Part shown: one piece after another, positions 31,722 to 40,900 of the stretch | How the letters are laid out: each line of letters starts with the position of its first letter | Numbering within the stretch: position 1 is the first letter of the stretch | NCBI GenBank assembly: GCA_020636915.1 | Contig: JACJWV010000007.1 | Location: forward strand, 1 to 64,000 | Length of the DNA stretch: 64,000 nucleotides | Direction of reading: 5' to 3' | Source: Nocardioides sp. | GTDB lineage: Bacteria > Actinomycetota > Actinomycetes > Propionibacteriales > Nocardioidaceae | Translations under genes and position numbers: made by a program | The notes under the pieces: model-generated | Database searches by the model: none | What the model was told of the DNA's origin: nothing | What the model saw: the letters and a program-made list of their open reading frames with translations, nothing else

Positions 31722-33404
31722 TCAGGACGTGATCGCGCCGTGGGCGGCGGACTGCACGACCTTGGCGTACTTGCCGAGCACGCCGCGGGTGTACTTCGGG
31801 GGGAGCGGCTCCCAGCCCACCTTGCGCTGCTCCCACGCGTCCGGGTCGCCGGGGTCGACCTCGAGCAGCCGGTTGGCGACGTCGAGGGTGATCGTGTCGC
31901 CGTCGCGGACGAACGCGATCGGACCGCCGTCGACGGCCTCCGGGGCGATGTGCCCCACGCACAGCCCGGTGGTGCCGCCGGAGAAGCGGCCGTCGGTGAT
32001 GAGCAGGACGTCCTTGCCCAGGCCCGCACCCTTGATGGCGCCGGTGATCGCGAGCATCTCGCGCATGCCCGGCCCGCCCTTGGGACCCTCGTATCGGATC
32101 ACGACCACGTCGCCGTGCTGGATCTCGCCGCGCTCGAGGGCGTCCATGGCGGCGCGCTCGCCGTCGAAGACGCGCGCGGTGCCGGTGAAGACCGAGTCGT
32201 CGAAGCCGGCCGTCTTCACGACCGCGCCCTCCGGGGCCAGCGAGCCCTTGAGGATGGTCAGGCCACCGGTGGCGTGGATGGGCCGGTCGAGGGTCCGGAT
32301 GACGTCGTCGTCGAGGGCGGGCGGCGCGAGCTCGGCGAGGTTCTCCGCCATCGTCCGTCCGGTGACGGTGAGGGCGTCGCCGTGCATGAGACCCGCGTCG
32401 AGCAGCGCCTTCATGACCACCGGGATGCCGCCGATCTTGTCGACGTCGTTCATCACGTAGCGGCCGAACGGCTTGAGGTCGGCCAGGTGCGGGACCTTGT
32501 CCCCGACCCGGTTGAAGTCGTCGATGGTCAGGTCCACCTCGGCCTCGCGGGCCATCGCGAGCAGGTGCAGGACGGCGTTGGTCGAGCCGCCGAGCGCCAT
32601 CACGACCGTGATGGCGTTCTCGAAGGCCTCCTTGGTCATGATCTGGCGCGCGGTGATGCCCTGGCGCAGCAGCCCGACGACGGCCTCGCCGGAACGGTGC
32701 GCGAACCCGTCGCGGCGCCGGTCCACGGCGGGCGGGGCGGCGGAGCCGGGCAGCGACATGCCGATCGCCTCGGCGACCGCGGCCATCGTGTTCGCGGTGT
32801 ACATCCCGCCGCAGGCGCCCTCACCCGGGCAGATCGCCCGCTCGATGCGGTCGACCTCCTCCCGGGTGATCTTGCCCGCCAGGCAGGCGCCCACGGCCTC
32901 GAAGGCGTCGATGATCGTGACGTCGTTGCCGTCGACCTGCCCGGGCATGATCGAGCCGGCGTAGAGGAAGACGCTGGACAGGTCCAGGCGCGCGGCCGCC
33001 ATCATCATGCCCGGCAGCGACTTGTCGCAGCCGGCCAGCAGCACCGACCCGTCGAGTCGCTCGGCCATCATCACGGTCTCGACCGAGTCGGCGATCACCT
33101 CGCGCGAGACCAGCGAGAAGTGCATGCCCTCGTGGCCCATCGCGATGCCGTCGGAGACCGAGATGGTCCCGAACTCCAGCGGGTAGCCGCCGGCCGCGTG
33201 CACGCCGTTCTTCACCGCCTGGGCGAGCCGTTGCAGGGACAGGTTGCAGGGGGTGATCTCGTTCCAGCTGGACGCGACGCCGATCTGCGGCTTCTCCCAG
33301 TCGTCGTCGCCCATCCCGACGGCCCGGAGCATGCCTCGCGCGGCGGTCTTCTCCAGACCGTCGGTGACGTCGCGGGATCGGGGCTTGATGTCGGGGCCGG
33401 TCAT
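31722..33404 (-). CDS. ilvD: dihydroxy-acid dehydratase
   Basis: The 560-residue Fe-S dehydratase makes the 2-keto acid precursors of valine and isoleucine. The cluster cysteines are in ITPCNLSL, AGCDKSLPG and GEGACGGMYTANTM, and GDVVVIRYEGPKGGPGMREM marks the C-terminal domain. It complements ilvBNC at 16880-20249 though it is transcribed separately. TACCCT at 33417-33412, 7 nt before the ATG at 33404, suggests a leaderless transcript. Repeated GGTCAC half-sites lie just upstream. Confidence 0.95.
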   Translation of the reverse strand: MTGPDIKPRSRDVTDGLEKTAARGMLRAVGMGDDDWEKPQIGVASSWNEITPCNLSLQRLAQAVKNGVHAAGGYPLEFGTISVSDGIAMGHEGMHFSLVSREVIADSVETVMMAERLDGSVLLAGCDKSLPGMMMAAARLDLSSVFLYAGSIMPGQVDGNDVTIIDAFEAVGACLAGKITREEVDRIERAICPGEGACGGMYTANTMAAVAEAIGMSLPGSAAPPAVDRRRDGFAHRSGEAVVGLLRQGITARQIMTKEAFENAITVVMALGGSTNAVLHLLAMAREAEVDLTIDDFNRVGDKVPHLADLKPFGRYVMNDVDKIGGIPVVMKALLDAGLMHGDALTVTGRTMAENLAELAPPALDDDVIRTLDRPIHATGGLTILKGSLAPEGAVVKTAGFDDSVFTGTARVFDGERAAMDALERGEIQHGDVVVIRYEGPKGGPGMREMLAITGAIKGAGLGKDVLLITDGRFSGGTTGLCVGHIAPEAVDGGPIAFVRDGDTITLDVANRLLEVDPGDPDAWEQRKVGWEPLPPKYTRGVLGKYAKVVQSAAHGAITS

Positions 33405-33422
33405 GTCCCGAAGGGTAGTCGC

Positions 33423-33472
33423 GGGTCACGCCGTCCCGGGGCCGGAGGTCACGATGTGACCCGCGGGGTCAC
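33423..33472. promoter_or_regulatory. cluster of GGTCAC half-sites between ilvD and the NTF2-like gene
   Basis: Within the 79-bp divergent gap, GGTCAC occurs at 33424-33429, 33447-33452 and 33467-33472, and its inverse GTGACC at 33456-33461. The middle pair forms the palindrome GGTCAC-GAT-GTGACC. This density suggests an operator for one or both genes; the binding protein is unknown. Confidence 0.45.
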
Positions 33473-33483
33473 GCCTGGAGGGC

Positions 33484-33906
33484 ATGACCACCACCACGCT
33501 CCCCGTCACCCGGACCAGCCAGGACCTCGCCGCCAAGCTCGTGCGGTTCCTCGAGACCAACACGCCCCCCGAGGGGCTCTTCGCCGACGACCTCTTCACC
33601 GACTTCACCATGCCGCTGTGGCGGCTGCAGGCCCAGGGCCGCGACGCCGGCGTGCAGCTGCGGCGCGACGGCCACCCCGGCGGGGGCAGGGTGCCGCGCA
33701 CCCGGTTGGACGAGACCAGCACCGGCTTCCTCCTCGAGGTCGAGGAGGAGTGGGAGGACCGTGGCCAGACCTGGTACTGCCGCGAGCTCATCCGCTGCGA
33801 CGTCACGGACGGGACCGTCTCCCAGATCTCGGTCTACTGCACCGGCGACTGGGACGAGGCGGCCGTCGCGCGGCACGCGGAGGCCGTGCACCTGATCCGG
33901 CCCTGA
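33484..33906 (+). CDS. NTF2-like (SnoaL-type) domain protein
   Basis: A 140-residue protein that looks like an NTF2-like/SnoaL cone fold: an N-terminal helix LAAKLVRFLETNTPPEGLFADDLFTDF, then strands ending in the WYCRELIRCDVTDGTVSQISVYCTGDWDEA region. Such proteins may be isomerases, hydrolases or binding proteins; no function is deduced. The ATG at 33484 has GGAGGG. It diverges from ilvD. Confidence 0.7.
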   Translation: MTTTTLPVTRTSQDLAAKLVRFLETNTPPEGLFADDLFTDFTMPLWRLQAQGRDAGVQLRRDGHPGGGRVPRTRLDETSTGFLLEVEEEWEDRGQTWYCRELIRCDVTDGTVSQISVYCTGDWDEAAVARHAEAVHLIRP

Positions 33907-33935
33907 TCGCCGGCCCTCGGCTGCATACTCCCCTC

Positions 33936-35657
33936 ATGTCCGGCCCCTTCCCCGGTCGACGTGCGGAGCTGGTCGCGGCGTTCCGCGACGCCCGCGCGAC
34001 CGGCGACCCCGCACTGATGGCCGAGGCCGCGCTGGCGCTGCCGCGCGGGCAGGGGTTCGGCACGCACCCGGGCGAGGTGCCGGCGTACCTCCACGAGGCG
34101 CTGCTCGCCGCCACCGACGACCGCACCCGGGCCCGGCTGCTGGCCGGGCTCGCACGGGCCTGGGTGTACGGCGGCGAGGCGGCTCGCGCCGCGGACTTCG
34201 CCGTCGCGGCGCAGGAGCTGGCGTCGGCGATCGACGACCCGGCGCTGACGGCCGACGTCCTGGACGCCGCCCTGCTCGCGCACTGGGGTCCCGACGACTT
34301 CGCCGAGCGGATCCGGCTGGCGGCCCGGCTGGAGGAGGTGAGCGCGCACCTCGCCGACCCGGCGGCCCGGCTCACGGCGCACCTGTGGCGGCTGACCACC
34401 GCGTGGGAGTGCCTCGACACCGTGGCGGTGCGTCGTCAGCTGCGCGGCCTGGAGCTGCTCGACGCCGAGGCCGGCTCCCCGCGGGTCTCCTTCTACGCAC
34501 GCTCCCGGCTCGCCATGCACGCGCTCGTGGTCGGCGACCTCGACCGCGGCGCCGCGCTCCTCGACGAGGTCGTCACCATCGGCGCCACCCTGGCCGAGGC
34601 CGACGTCGAGGCGGTCGTGCACAGCATCGCCGCGGACCTGGCCCGCCAGCGGGGCGACGTCACAGCGCTGCGGACGGAGGCGGCCACCTTCGAGGCGTAC
34701 GGCGACGCGGAGGGGATCGTCTCGGTCCTGGCGGAGGCCGCGCTGCTCTGGCTCGCCGCCGGTGAGCCCGACCGCGCCGGATCGGTCGTCGACCGGCTGC
34801 CGCGGCCGGCCGAGGTCGTCGAGGACGTCGACCTCCTCCTGACCGTCTCCTGCGTCGCTCGGGTCGCGGCGGCGACCGGGCGCGCCGAGCTCGCCGACGA
34901 GTGCGCCGACGTGCTGGCGCCGTACGCCGGCCGCGCGGTCGTGAACGCCGCGGCGGTCTCCTTCGACGGCGTGGTGGACGACGCGCTCGCCCTCGTCACC
35001 GGCGAGCCCGCACGGCGGGCGTCGGCGGCCGCGGCGTACCAGCGGCTCGGCGCGTCCTGGTGGGCCGAGCAGCTCGGCGCCCCGGCGCCCGCAGCCCCGG
35101 TGCAGACGGAGGTCGTCCACCTCCACCGCGACGCGGGCGAGACGTGGACGGTCGGTCGCGAGGGGGCCACGTTCACGCTGCCCGACCTGCGCGGCCTCGA
35201 CCACCTGCAGCGGCTGCTGGCGCAGCCCGGCGTCGAGGTCGCGGCCGCCGACCTGGCCGGGGACCCGGCCGGGCCCCGCGAGGGCGACCTCGGGCCGGTG
35301 CTCGACGACGCGGCGCGGCGCGCCTACCGCGACCGGCTCGTCGAGCTGGACGCCGAGATCGAGGAGGCCGACGCCTGGTCCGACGCCGGCCGCTCCGAGC
35401 GCGCCGCGCTCGAGCGCGAGGCGCTGCTCGCGGAGCTGGGCCGGGCCACCGGCCTGGCCGGGCGCGACCGCCGCTCGGGCGCGACCGCCGAGCGCGCCTG
35501 CACCGCGGTGCGCAAGACGATCGCCGCCGCGCTGGCCCGGGTCGAGCGCCACGACCCCGCGGTCGCCCGGCTGCTGCGTGACACGGTGCGCACCGGCACG
35601 GTGTGCGTCGCCGAGCCCGACCCGGCCCGCCCGGTGCGGTGGGTGCTCTCCGCCTGA
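33936..35657 (+). CDS. helical-repeat regulator-like protein lacking the usual ATPase part
   Basis: The 573-residue protein is mostly Ala/Leu-rich helical repeats (about 10-390, TPR-like). Its last ~130 residues (RDRLVELDAEIEEADAWSDAG, GRATGLAGRDRRSGATAERACTAVRKTI, then LRDTVRTGTVCVAEPDPARPVRW) match a C-terminal region often found at the end of large actinobacterial AAA/adenylate-cyclase-type regulators. Here no P-loop, cyclase or HTH precedes it, so it may be a trimmed paralogue or a partner protein. CATACT 6 nt before the ATG suggests a leaderless transcript. Function unknown. Confidence 0.6.
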   Translation: MSGPFPGRRAELVAAFRDARATGDPALMAEAALALPRGQGFGTHPGEVPAYLHEALLAATDDRTRARLLAGLARAWVYGGEAARAADFAVAAQELASAIDDPALTADVLDAALLAHWGPDDFAERIRLAARLEEVSAHLADPAARLTAHLWRLTTAWECLDTVAVRRQLRGLELLDAEAGSPRVSFYARSRLAMHALVVGDLDRGAALLDEVVTIGATLAEADVEAVVHSIAADLARQRGDVTALRTEAATFEAYGDAEGIVSVLAEAALLWLAAGEPDRAGSVVDRLPRPAEVVEDVDLLLTVSCVARVAAATGRAELADECADVLAPYAGRAVVNAAAVSFDGVVDDALALVTGEPARRASAAAAYQRLGASWWAEQLGAPAPAAPVQTEVVHLHRDAGETWTVGREGATFTLPDLRGLDHLQRLLAQPGVEVAAADLAGDPAGPREGDLGPVLDDAARRAYRDRLVELDAEIEEADAWSDAGRSERAALEREALLAELGRATGLAGRDRRSGATAERACTAVRKTIAAALARVERHDPAVARLLRDTVRTGTVCVAEPDPARPVRWVLSA

Positions 35658-35788
35658 CGGCGAGGGCCGGCCTCGAGGGTCGGTCGCGGTCGAAGCGGAG
35701 GCTGACCCAGCGCCCGGTGCGGGTCGTCGCGCCACCCTAAAGCGGCGACCTGGCCTGCCCCGGTCCGATGACTGACTAGCCTCTTCCC

Positions 35789-36541
35789 GTGACCATGACC
35801 CGGACCGTGACGTGGCAGGACTACGACGCCGTGCTGTTCGACCTCGACGGGGTGATCACGCCGACCGCCGAGGTCCACATGCGGGCGTGGTCGGACATGT
35901 TCAACGCGTTCCTGGCCTCCTGGGAGGGTGACGGGGACACCTCGCCGTACTCCGACGCCGACTACTTCGCCCACGTCGACGGCAAGCCCCGCTACGACGG
36001 GGTGCGCGACTTCCTCTCCTCCCGCGGCATCGGGCTGCCGGAGGGCGGCCCCGACGACGCTCCGGACGCGGACACGGTGTGCGGGCTGGGCAACCGCAAG
36101 AACGACGCGTTCAACGTCGTGCTCGCGCGCGACGGGGTGCAGGCCTACCCGGGGTCGGTGCTCCTGCTGGACCACCTCGACCGGCTCGGCGTGCCGATGG
36201 GCGTCGTGTCGTCGTCGGCGAACGCCCCCGCGGTGCTCGAGGCCGCCGGCCTGCTGGACCGCTTCCGCACCGTCGTGAGCGGCCGGGTCGCCGCCGAGCT
36301 CGGGCTCGCCGGGAAGCCGGCGCCCGACACGTTCCTCCACGCCGCGGCCGAGCTCGACGGCCGGGCCGAGCGCTCGGTGGTGCTCGAGGACGCCGTCTCA
36401 GGCGTGCGTGCGGGTGCCGCGGGCCACTTCGGCCTGGTCGTCGGCGTCGACCGAGGGGCCGGCGACGCGGCCCTGCGCGAGGCGGGCGCCGGCGTCGTCG
36501 TCGCCGACCTCGCCGAGCTCGTGCCGGACGGCGCGGCATGA
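35789..36541 (+). CDS. HAD-IA family beta-phosphoglucomutase-like phosphatase/mutase
   Basis: A 250-residue HAD protein with the nucleophile motif VLFDLDGVITP (D18 nucleophile, D20 acid/base), motif II VVSSSANA, the Lys of LAGKPAPDTFLHAA and motif III VVLEDAVSGVRAGAAG. In this context it is most likely the beta-phosphoglucomutase that converts beta-glucose 1-phosphate, released by the GH65 phosphorylase encoded next, to glucose 6-phosphate. GTG at 35789 is used: TAGCCT (35777-35782) is 6 nt before it, a leaderless pattern; the ATG at 35795 is the alternative. The stop overlaps the GH65 start. Confidence 0.88.
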   Translation: MTMTRTVTWQDYDAVLFDLDGVITPTAEVHMRAWSDMFNAFLASWEGDGDTSPYSDADYFAHVDGKPRYDGVRDFLSSRGIGLPEGGPDDAPDADTVCGLGNRKNDAFNVVLARDGVQAYPGSVLLLDHLDRLGVPMGVVSSSANAPAVLEAAGLLDRFRTVVSGRVAAELGLAGKPAPDTFLHAAAELDGRAERSVVLEDAVSGVRAGAAGHFGLVVGVDRGAGDAALREAGAGVVVADLAELVPDGAA

Positions 36542-39114
36542 GCCGGCCCGCTGTGGGAGCGGACCCGCTCGACCGCGGCCGCTTCCCGGTCGACCCGTGG
36601 GCCCTGGTGGAGACCAGCTACCGGGCCGACGACATGGGGGTCACCGAGACGCTCTTCACCGTCGCCAACGGCTACCTCGGCATGCGCGGCAACCCCGAGG
36701 AGGGGCGGCCGTCGTACGCCCACGGCACGTTCGTCAACGGCTTCCACGAGACGTGGCCGATCCGGCACGCGGAGTCGGCGTTCGGGTTCGCCCGCACCGG
36801 CCAGACGATCGTGAACGCCCCGGACAGCAAGGTGCTGAAGATCTACGTCGAGGACGAGCCGCTCACCTTCGGCACCGCCGACCTCGAGCACTACGAGCGC
36901 CGCCTCGACTTCCGCGACGGCGTGCTCCGCCGCCACCTGATCTGGCGGACGCCGTCGGGCAAGCGGGTGCGCATCGACTCCACCCGGATGGTGTCGATGA
37001 CCCAGCGCCACCTCGCGATCATGACCCTGGAGATCGAGGTGCTCACCGGCGACGCCCCGATCGTCATCTCGTCGCAGATCCTCAACCGCCAGGACGGGAT
37101 GGACGAGTACCGCATGCCACAGCACGTGGCGGGGACGACCGTCGACCCCCGCAAGGCCGCGGTCTTCGGCGAGCGCGTGCTGGTGCCGCGGGCCAGCTAC
37201 TCCACCGGGGAGCGGATGCTGCTCGGCTACCAGTGCGCCCACTCCGGGATGACGCTCGCGGTGGCCGCCGACCACCACCTCGAGACGGAGGACGAGTACG
37301 AGGTCGTCGCCCGCTCCGACGACGACCAGGCCAAGATGGTCTTCCGGGTCGACGCCACCCGCGGCACCACGATGCGGTTGGTCAAGACCGTCACCTACCA
37401 CTCCTCGCGCGCCGTTCCGGCACGCGAGCTGTCCGACCGCTGCGACCGCACCCTGGACCGGGCCAAGCGGCACGGCCTCGAGCACTACGTCGAGGACCAG
37501 CGTGCGTGGTTCGCCGACTTCTGGGCCGGTGCCGACGTCGAGGTCGGCGGCCCGGGCCCCGAGCAACGCGCGGTGCAGCAGGCGGTGCGGTTCAACCTGT
37601 TCAGCCTGGCCCAGGCCACCGGCCGTATCGACGGCCTGGGGGTGCCTGCGAAGGGTGTGACCGGGTCCGGCTACGAGGGTCACTACTTCTGGGACACCGA
37701 GGTCTACGTCGTCCCGTTCCTCACCTACACCCAGCCCGAGGTCGCCCGCAACGCCCTGCACTTCCGCTCGGTGATGCTGCCGGCCGCGCGCGAGCGGGCC
37801 CGCGAGATGGCGCAGAGCGGCGCGATGTTCCCGTGGCGCACGATCAACGGCGAGGAGGCGTCGGCGTACTACGCGGCCGGCTCCGCGCAGGTGCACATCG
37901 ACGCCGACATCGCCTACGCGCTCATGAAGTACGTCCGGGCGACCGGGGACCACGGGTTCCTCGTGCGCGAGGGCATCGACATCCTCGTCGAGACCGCGCG
38001 CATGTGGGCCGACCTCGGGTTCTGGCGCAGCAACGGCGACCCGACGTTCCACATCCACGGCGTGACCGGGCCCGACGAGTACACGACGGTCGTCAACAAC
38101 AACCTCTTCACCAACGTGATGGCGCGGTTCAACCTCGAGCAGGCGGTCGAGGCGGTCGAGTACATCCGCGACCACCACCCGGCGGAGCACGTCCGGGTCG
38201 CGGCGCGCCTGCACCTGGACCCCGAGGAGGTCGAGGAGTGGCAGCAGTGCGCGGACGGCATGACGATCCCGTACGACGAGGGCCTCGGCATCCACCCGCA
38301 GGACGACTACTTCCTCGACCGCGAGGTGTGGGACCTGTCCCAGACCCCCGACGAGCTGCGGCCGCTGCTGATGCACTACCACCCGCTGGTGATCTACCGC
38401 TTCCAGGTGCTCAAGCAGGCCGACGTGGTGCTGGCGCTGTTCCTGCAGGGCGACCGGTTCACGCTCGAGGAGAAGCGCGCCGACTTCGAGTACTACGACC
38501 CGATCACCACCGGTGACTCGACGCTGTCGGCCGTGGTCCAGTCGGTGATCGCGGCCGAGGTCGGCTACCACGACGCGGCCCTGCACTACTTCTACCAGTC
38601 GCTCTACGTCGACCTGACCAACCTGCACGGCAACACCGTCGACGGGCTGCACGTCGCCTCGACCGGCGGGGTGTGGAGCGCCCTGGTCTTCGGCTTCGGC
38701 GGGATGCGCGACCACGACGGCACGTTGAGCTTCGACCCGCGGCTGCCGGCGACCTGGGACAGCCTCAGGTTCCGCCTGTGCTGGCAGGGGACGCGCGTCC
38801 TCGTCACGCTGACCGAGGAGCAGATCCGTCTCGAGGTGGTCGACGGCGACACCGAGGTGCCCGTGACCGTCCGCGGGACGGCCTACGTCGTCCGGCCGGG
38901 CGAGCCGCTGACCGTCGACCTCCCCGACCAGGGCGAGCGCATCGACGGCCTGCTCGGCGACCGTCCGATCGTCGGCGGCATGCGGGCCGACGGCAGCACG
39001 ATCACGGCCGGGGTGCCCGAGCCGATCCACGCGCACGACGACTTCGTCGACGCGACCGGCGAGATCCCCGTCGTGCTCGCCGAGGCACCGGCGACGGGGC
39101 CGCACATCCCCTGA
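36538..39114 (+). CDS. glycoside hydrolase family 65 protein (disaccharide phosphorylase)
   Basis: An 858-residue GH65 enzyme: N-terminal beta-sandwich (about 1-320, ETLFTVANGYLGMRGNPEEG), linker, (alpha/alpha)6 catalytic barrel (about 380-750) and C-terminal sheet. The catalytic acid is Glu514 in HGVTGPDEYTTVVNNN, and the phosphate-side loop is near STLSAVVQS and the later TGGVWSALVFGFGG. GH65 enzymes phosphorolyse maltose, trehalose, kojibiose or nigerose; which one cannot be read here. ATG 36538 overlaps the mutase stop (ATGA), the common mutase-phosphorylase pair. Confidence 0.9.
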   Translation: MSRPAVGADPLDRGRFPVDPWALVETSYRADDMGVTETLFTVANGYLGMRGNPEEGRPSYAHGTFVNGFHETWPIRHAESAFGFARTGQTIVNAPDSKVLKIYVEDEPLTFGTADLEHYERRLDFRDGVLRRHLIWRTPSGKRVRIDSTRMVSMTQRHLAIMTLEIEVLTGDAPIVISSQILNRQDGMDEYRMPQHVAGTTVDPRKAAVFGERVLVPRASYSTGERMLLGYQCAHSGMTLAVAADHHLETEDEYEVVARSDDDQAKMVFRVDATRGTTMRLVKTVTYHSSRAVPARELSDRCDRTLDRAKRHGLEHYVEDQRAWFADFWAGADVEVGGPGPEQRAVQQAVRFNLFSLAQATGRIDGLGVPAKGVTGSGYEGHYFWDTEVYVVPFLTYTQPEVARNALHFRSVMLPAARERAREMAQSGAMFPWRTINGEEASAYYAAGSAQVHIDADIAYALMKYVRATGDHGFLVREGIDILVETARMWADLGFWRSNGDPTFHIHGVTGPDEYTTVVNNNLFTNVMARFNLEQAVEAVEYIRDHHPAEHVRVAARLHLDPEEVEEWQQCADGMTIPYDEGLGIHPQDDYFLDREVWDLSQTPDELRPLLMHYHPLVIYRFQVLKQADVVLALFLQGDRFTLEEKRADFEYYDPITTGDSTLSAVVQSVIAAEVGYHDAALHYFYQSLYVDLTNLHGNTVDGLHVASTGGVWSALVFGFGGMRDHDGTLSFDPRLPATWDSLRFRLCWQGTRVLVTLTEEQIRLEVVDGDTEVPVTVRGTAYVVRPGEPLTVDLPDQGERIDGLLGDRPIVGGMRADGSTITAGVPEPIHAHDDFVDATGEIPVVLAEAPATGPHIP

Positions 39115-39165
39115 CCTGCCGGGGCTCGTCGAGGACGTTTGGTCGTCCCACACGCCGGGCACGGG

Positions 39166-39193
39166 GACGGGTGCGACAGCTGTCGCGCCCGTC
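39166..39193. promoter_or_regulatory. 28-bp palindrome before the permease gene
   Basis: GACGGG-T-GCGACAGCTGTCGC-G-CCCGTC is a near-perfect palindrome centred at 39179/39180, with a perfect 14-bp core and no loop. It lies 52 bp after the GH65 stop and 20 bp before the permease start. The absence of a loop suits an operator better than a terminator, but either is possible. Confidence 0.4.
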
Positions 39194-39212
39194 TCGGACC
39201 GGAGGACCTCCC

Positions 39213-40877
39213 ATGACCACAGCCACCCAGGAACGCGCCGGTGGCACCCGGCTCCGGCGCCACGTCGGGATCGTCGGCCTGCTGTTCGCGAGCGTCGGGT
39301 CCATCATCGGCTCGGGCTGGCTCTTCGGGGCGCTGAACGCCTCGCAGGCGGCCGGGCCCGCCGCCGTCATCTCCTGGGCGCTCGGCGGCCTGATGATCCT
39401 GCTGATCGCCATCGTCTACGCCGAGCTCGGCACCATGTTCCCGCTGTCGGGCGGGGTCGTGCGGTTCCCGCACCTCGCCTTCGGGTCGTTCGCCAGCTAC
39501 AGCGCCGGGTGGATCACCTGGGTCGCGGTGGCGACCACCGCACCGATCGAGGTGATGGCGGCGCTCCAGTACGCCACGAAGTACGCCCCGTTCACCGCCG
39601 AGCACACCGTCGACGGCGAGATCGTGCACACGCTCACCGGGTTGGGCTACGTCTCCGCGGTCGTGCTGATGGCGGTCTTCGTCGTGGTCAACTACTTCGG
39701 CATCAGGTGGTTCGCCCGGATCAACAACGCGCTGGTCGGGTGGAAGATCTTCATCATCCTGCTGGTCATCGCCGCCTTCCTCGTCTCCGCTTTCCACGGC
39801 GAGAACTTCACCAGCCACGGGTTCAAGCCCGAGGGCTGGCACGGGGTCTTCACCGCGATCGCGACCTCGGGGATCGTCTTCTCCTACCTCGGCTTCCGCC
39901 AGGGAATCGAGCTCGCGGGCGAGACCGACAACCCGCGCCGCAACGTGCCGATCGCGGTCGTGGGATCGGTGGTGCTCACCGGCCTGATCTACATCGCCCT
40001 CCAGGTGGCGTTCATCGGGGCACTCCCCCCGAGCGTGATCAGCGACTCGGGCGGCTGGGCGCAGCTGAGCTTCGAGAACGACTTCGGCCCGCTGGCCGCG
40101 GTGGCGACCCTGCTGGGCATGAGCTGGCTCGCGGTGCTGCTCTACATCGACGCCATCGTGTCGCCCGGCGACACGGGTCTGATCTACACCACGGTGACCT
40201 CCCGCATCTCCTACGCGATGGCCCGCAACGGCAACGCGCCCCAGGTGCTGGCGCGGACGACCGACCGGGGCGTGCCGCTGGTGTCGCTGCTCGTCACCTT
40301 CGTCGTCGGCCTGGTCGTGTTCCTGCCGTTCCCGAGCTGGCAGCAGCTGGTCGGGTTCATCACGTCGGCGACGGTGCTGTCCTTCGCGTCCGGACCGCTG
40401 GTCCACGCCGCGCTGCGCAAGCAGCTGCCCGACGCGGAGCGCCCGTTCCGCGTGCCCGGGGGGCACGTGATCCCGTTCCTGGCGTTCTGGGCGTCGAACC
40501 TCATCGTCTACTGGTCCGGCTGGGACATCGTCTGGAAGCTCGCGGTCGCGGTGGCGATCGGCTTCGTCCTGCTCCCGATCTACCACCTGCTCGGCCAGGA
40601 CACCCCGAAGCTCGACCTGCGGTCGGGCGCCAGCTGGGTCGTGCCGTGGTTGGTCGGGCTCGTGGTCATCTCCTGGGTCGGGAACTACCCCGAGCCGGCG
40701 GCGGGCAACCTCAACGTGCTCGGCTTCGGGACGGCCATCCCCGTGCTGTTCGTCTTCTCCGGCCTCATCTACGCGCTCGCGCTGCGGTTCCCCCTCTCCC
40801 GACCCGAGATCGAGGCGCACATCGAGCGCTCGATGCAGGAGTCGGAGGAGGAGGAGCAGACGCTGCAGTCGACCTGA
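39213..40877 (+). CDS. APC family amino acid permease
   Basis: A 554-residue membrane protein with twelve or more helices. The APC signature is clear: GSIIGSGWLFGALNASQAAGP in helix 1 and the TM3/TM6 regions (FSYLGFRQGIELAGETDNPRRNVP). The overall pattern, with long loops between helices 3-4 and a charged Glu-rich tail (SMQESEEEEQTLQ), resembles the YveA-type aspartate:proton symporters, but the substrate is not fixed by sequence. The ATG at 39213 has GGAGGACC before it. No catabolic gene is linked to it. Confidence 0.87.
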   Translation: MTTATQERAGGTRLRRHVGIVGLLFASVGSIIGSGWLFGALNASQAAGPAAVISWALGGLMILLIAIVYAELGTMFPLSGGVVRFPHLAFGSFASYSAGWITWVAVATTAPIEVMAALQYATKYAPFTAEHTVDGEIVHTLTGLGYVSAVVLMAVFVVVNYFGIRWFARINNALVGWKIFIILLVIAAFLVSAFHGENFTSHGFKPEGWHGVFTAIATSGIVFSYLGFRQGIELAGETDNPRRNVPIAVVGSVVLTGLIYIALQVAFIGALPPSVISDSGGWAQLSFENDFGPLAAVATLLGMSWLAVLLYIDAIVSPGDTGLIYTTVTSRISYAMARNGNAPQVLARTTDRGVPLVSLLVTFVVGLVVFLPFPSWQQLVGFITSATVLSFASGPLVHAALRKQLPDAERPFRVPGGHVIPFLAFWASNLIVYWSGWDIVWKLAVAVAIGFVLLPIYHLLGQDTPKLDLRSGASWVVPWLVGLVVISWVGNYPEPAAGNLNVLGFGTAIPVLFVFSGLIYALALRFPLSRPEIEAHIERSMQESEEEEQTLQST

Positions 40878-40892
40878 GCCTGGATCCAGGCT
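40877..40892. terminator. palindrome between two converging genes
   Basis: AGCCTGGATCCAGGCT is a perfect 16-bp palindrome that starts on the last base of the permease stop codon and lies 8 bp from the opposing stop at 40901. It is well placed as a bidirectional terminator, though the loop would be tight and there is no T tract. Confidence 0.45.
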
Positions 40893-40900
40893 GATCGCCG

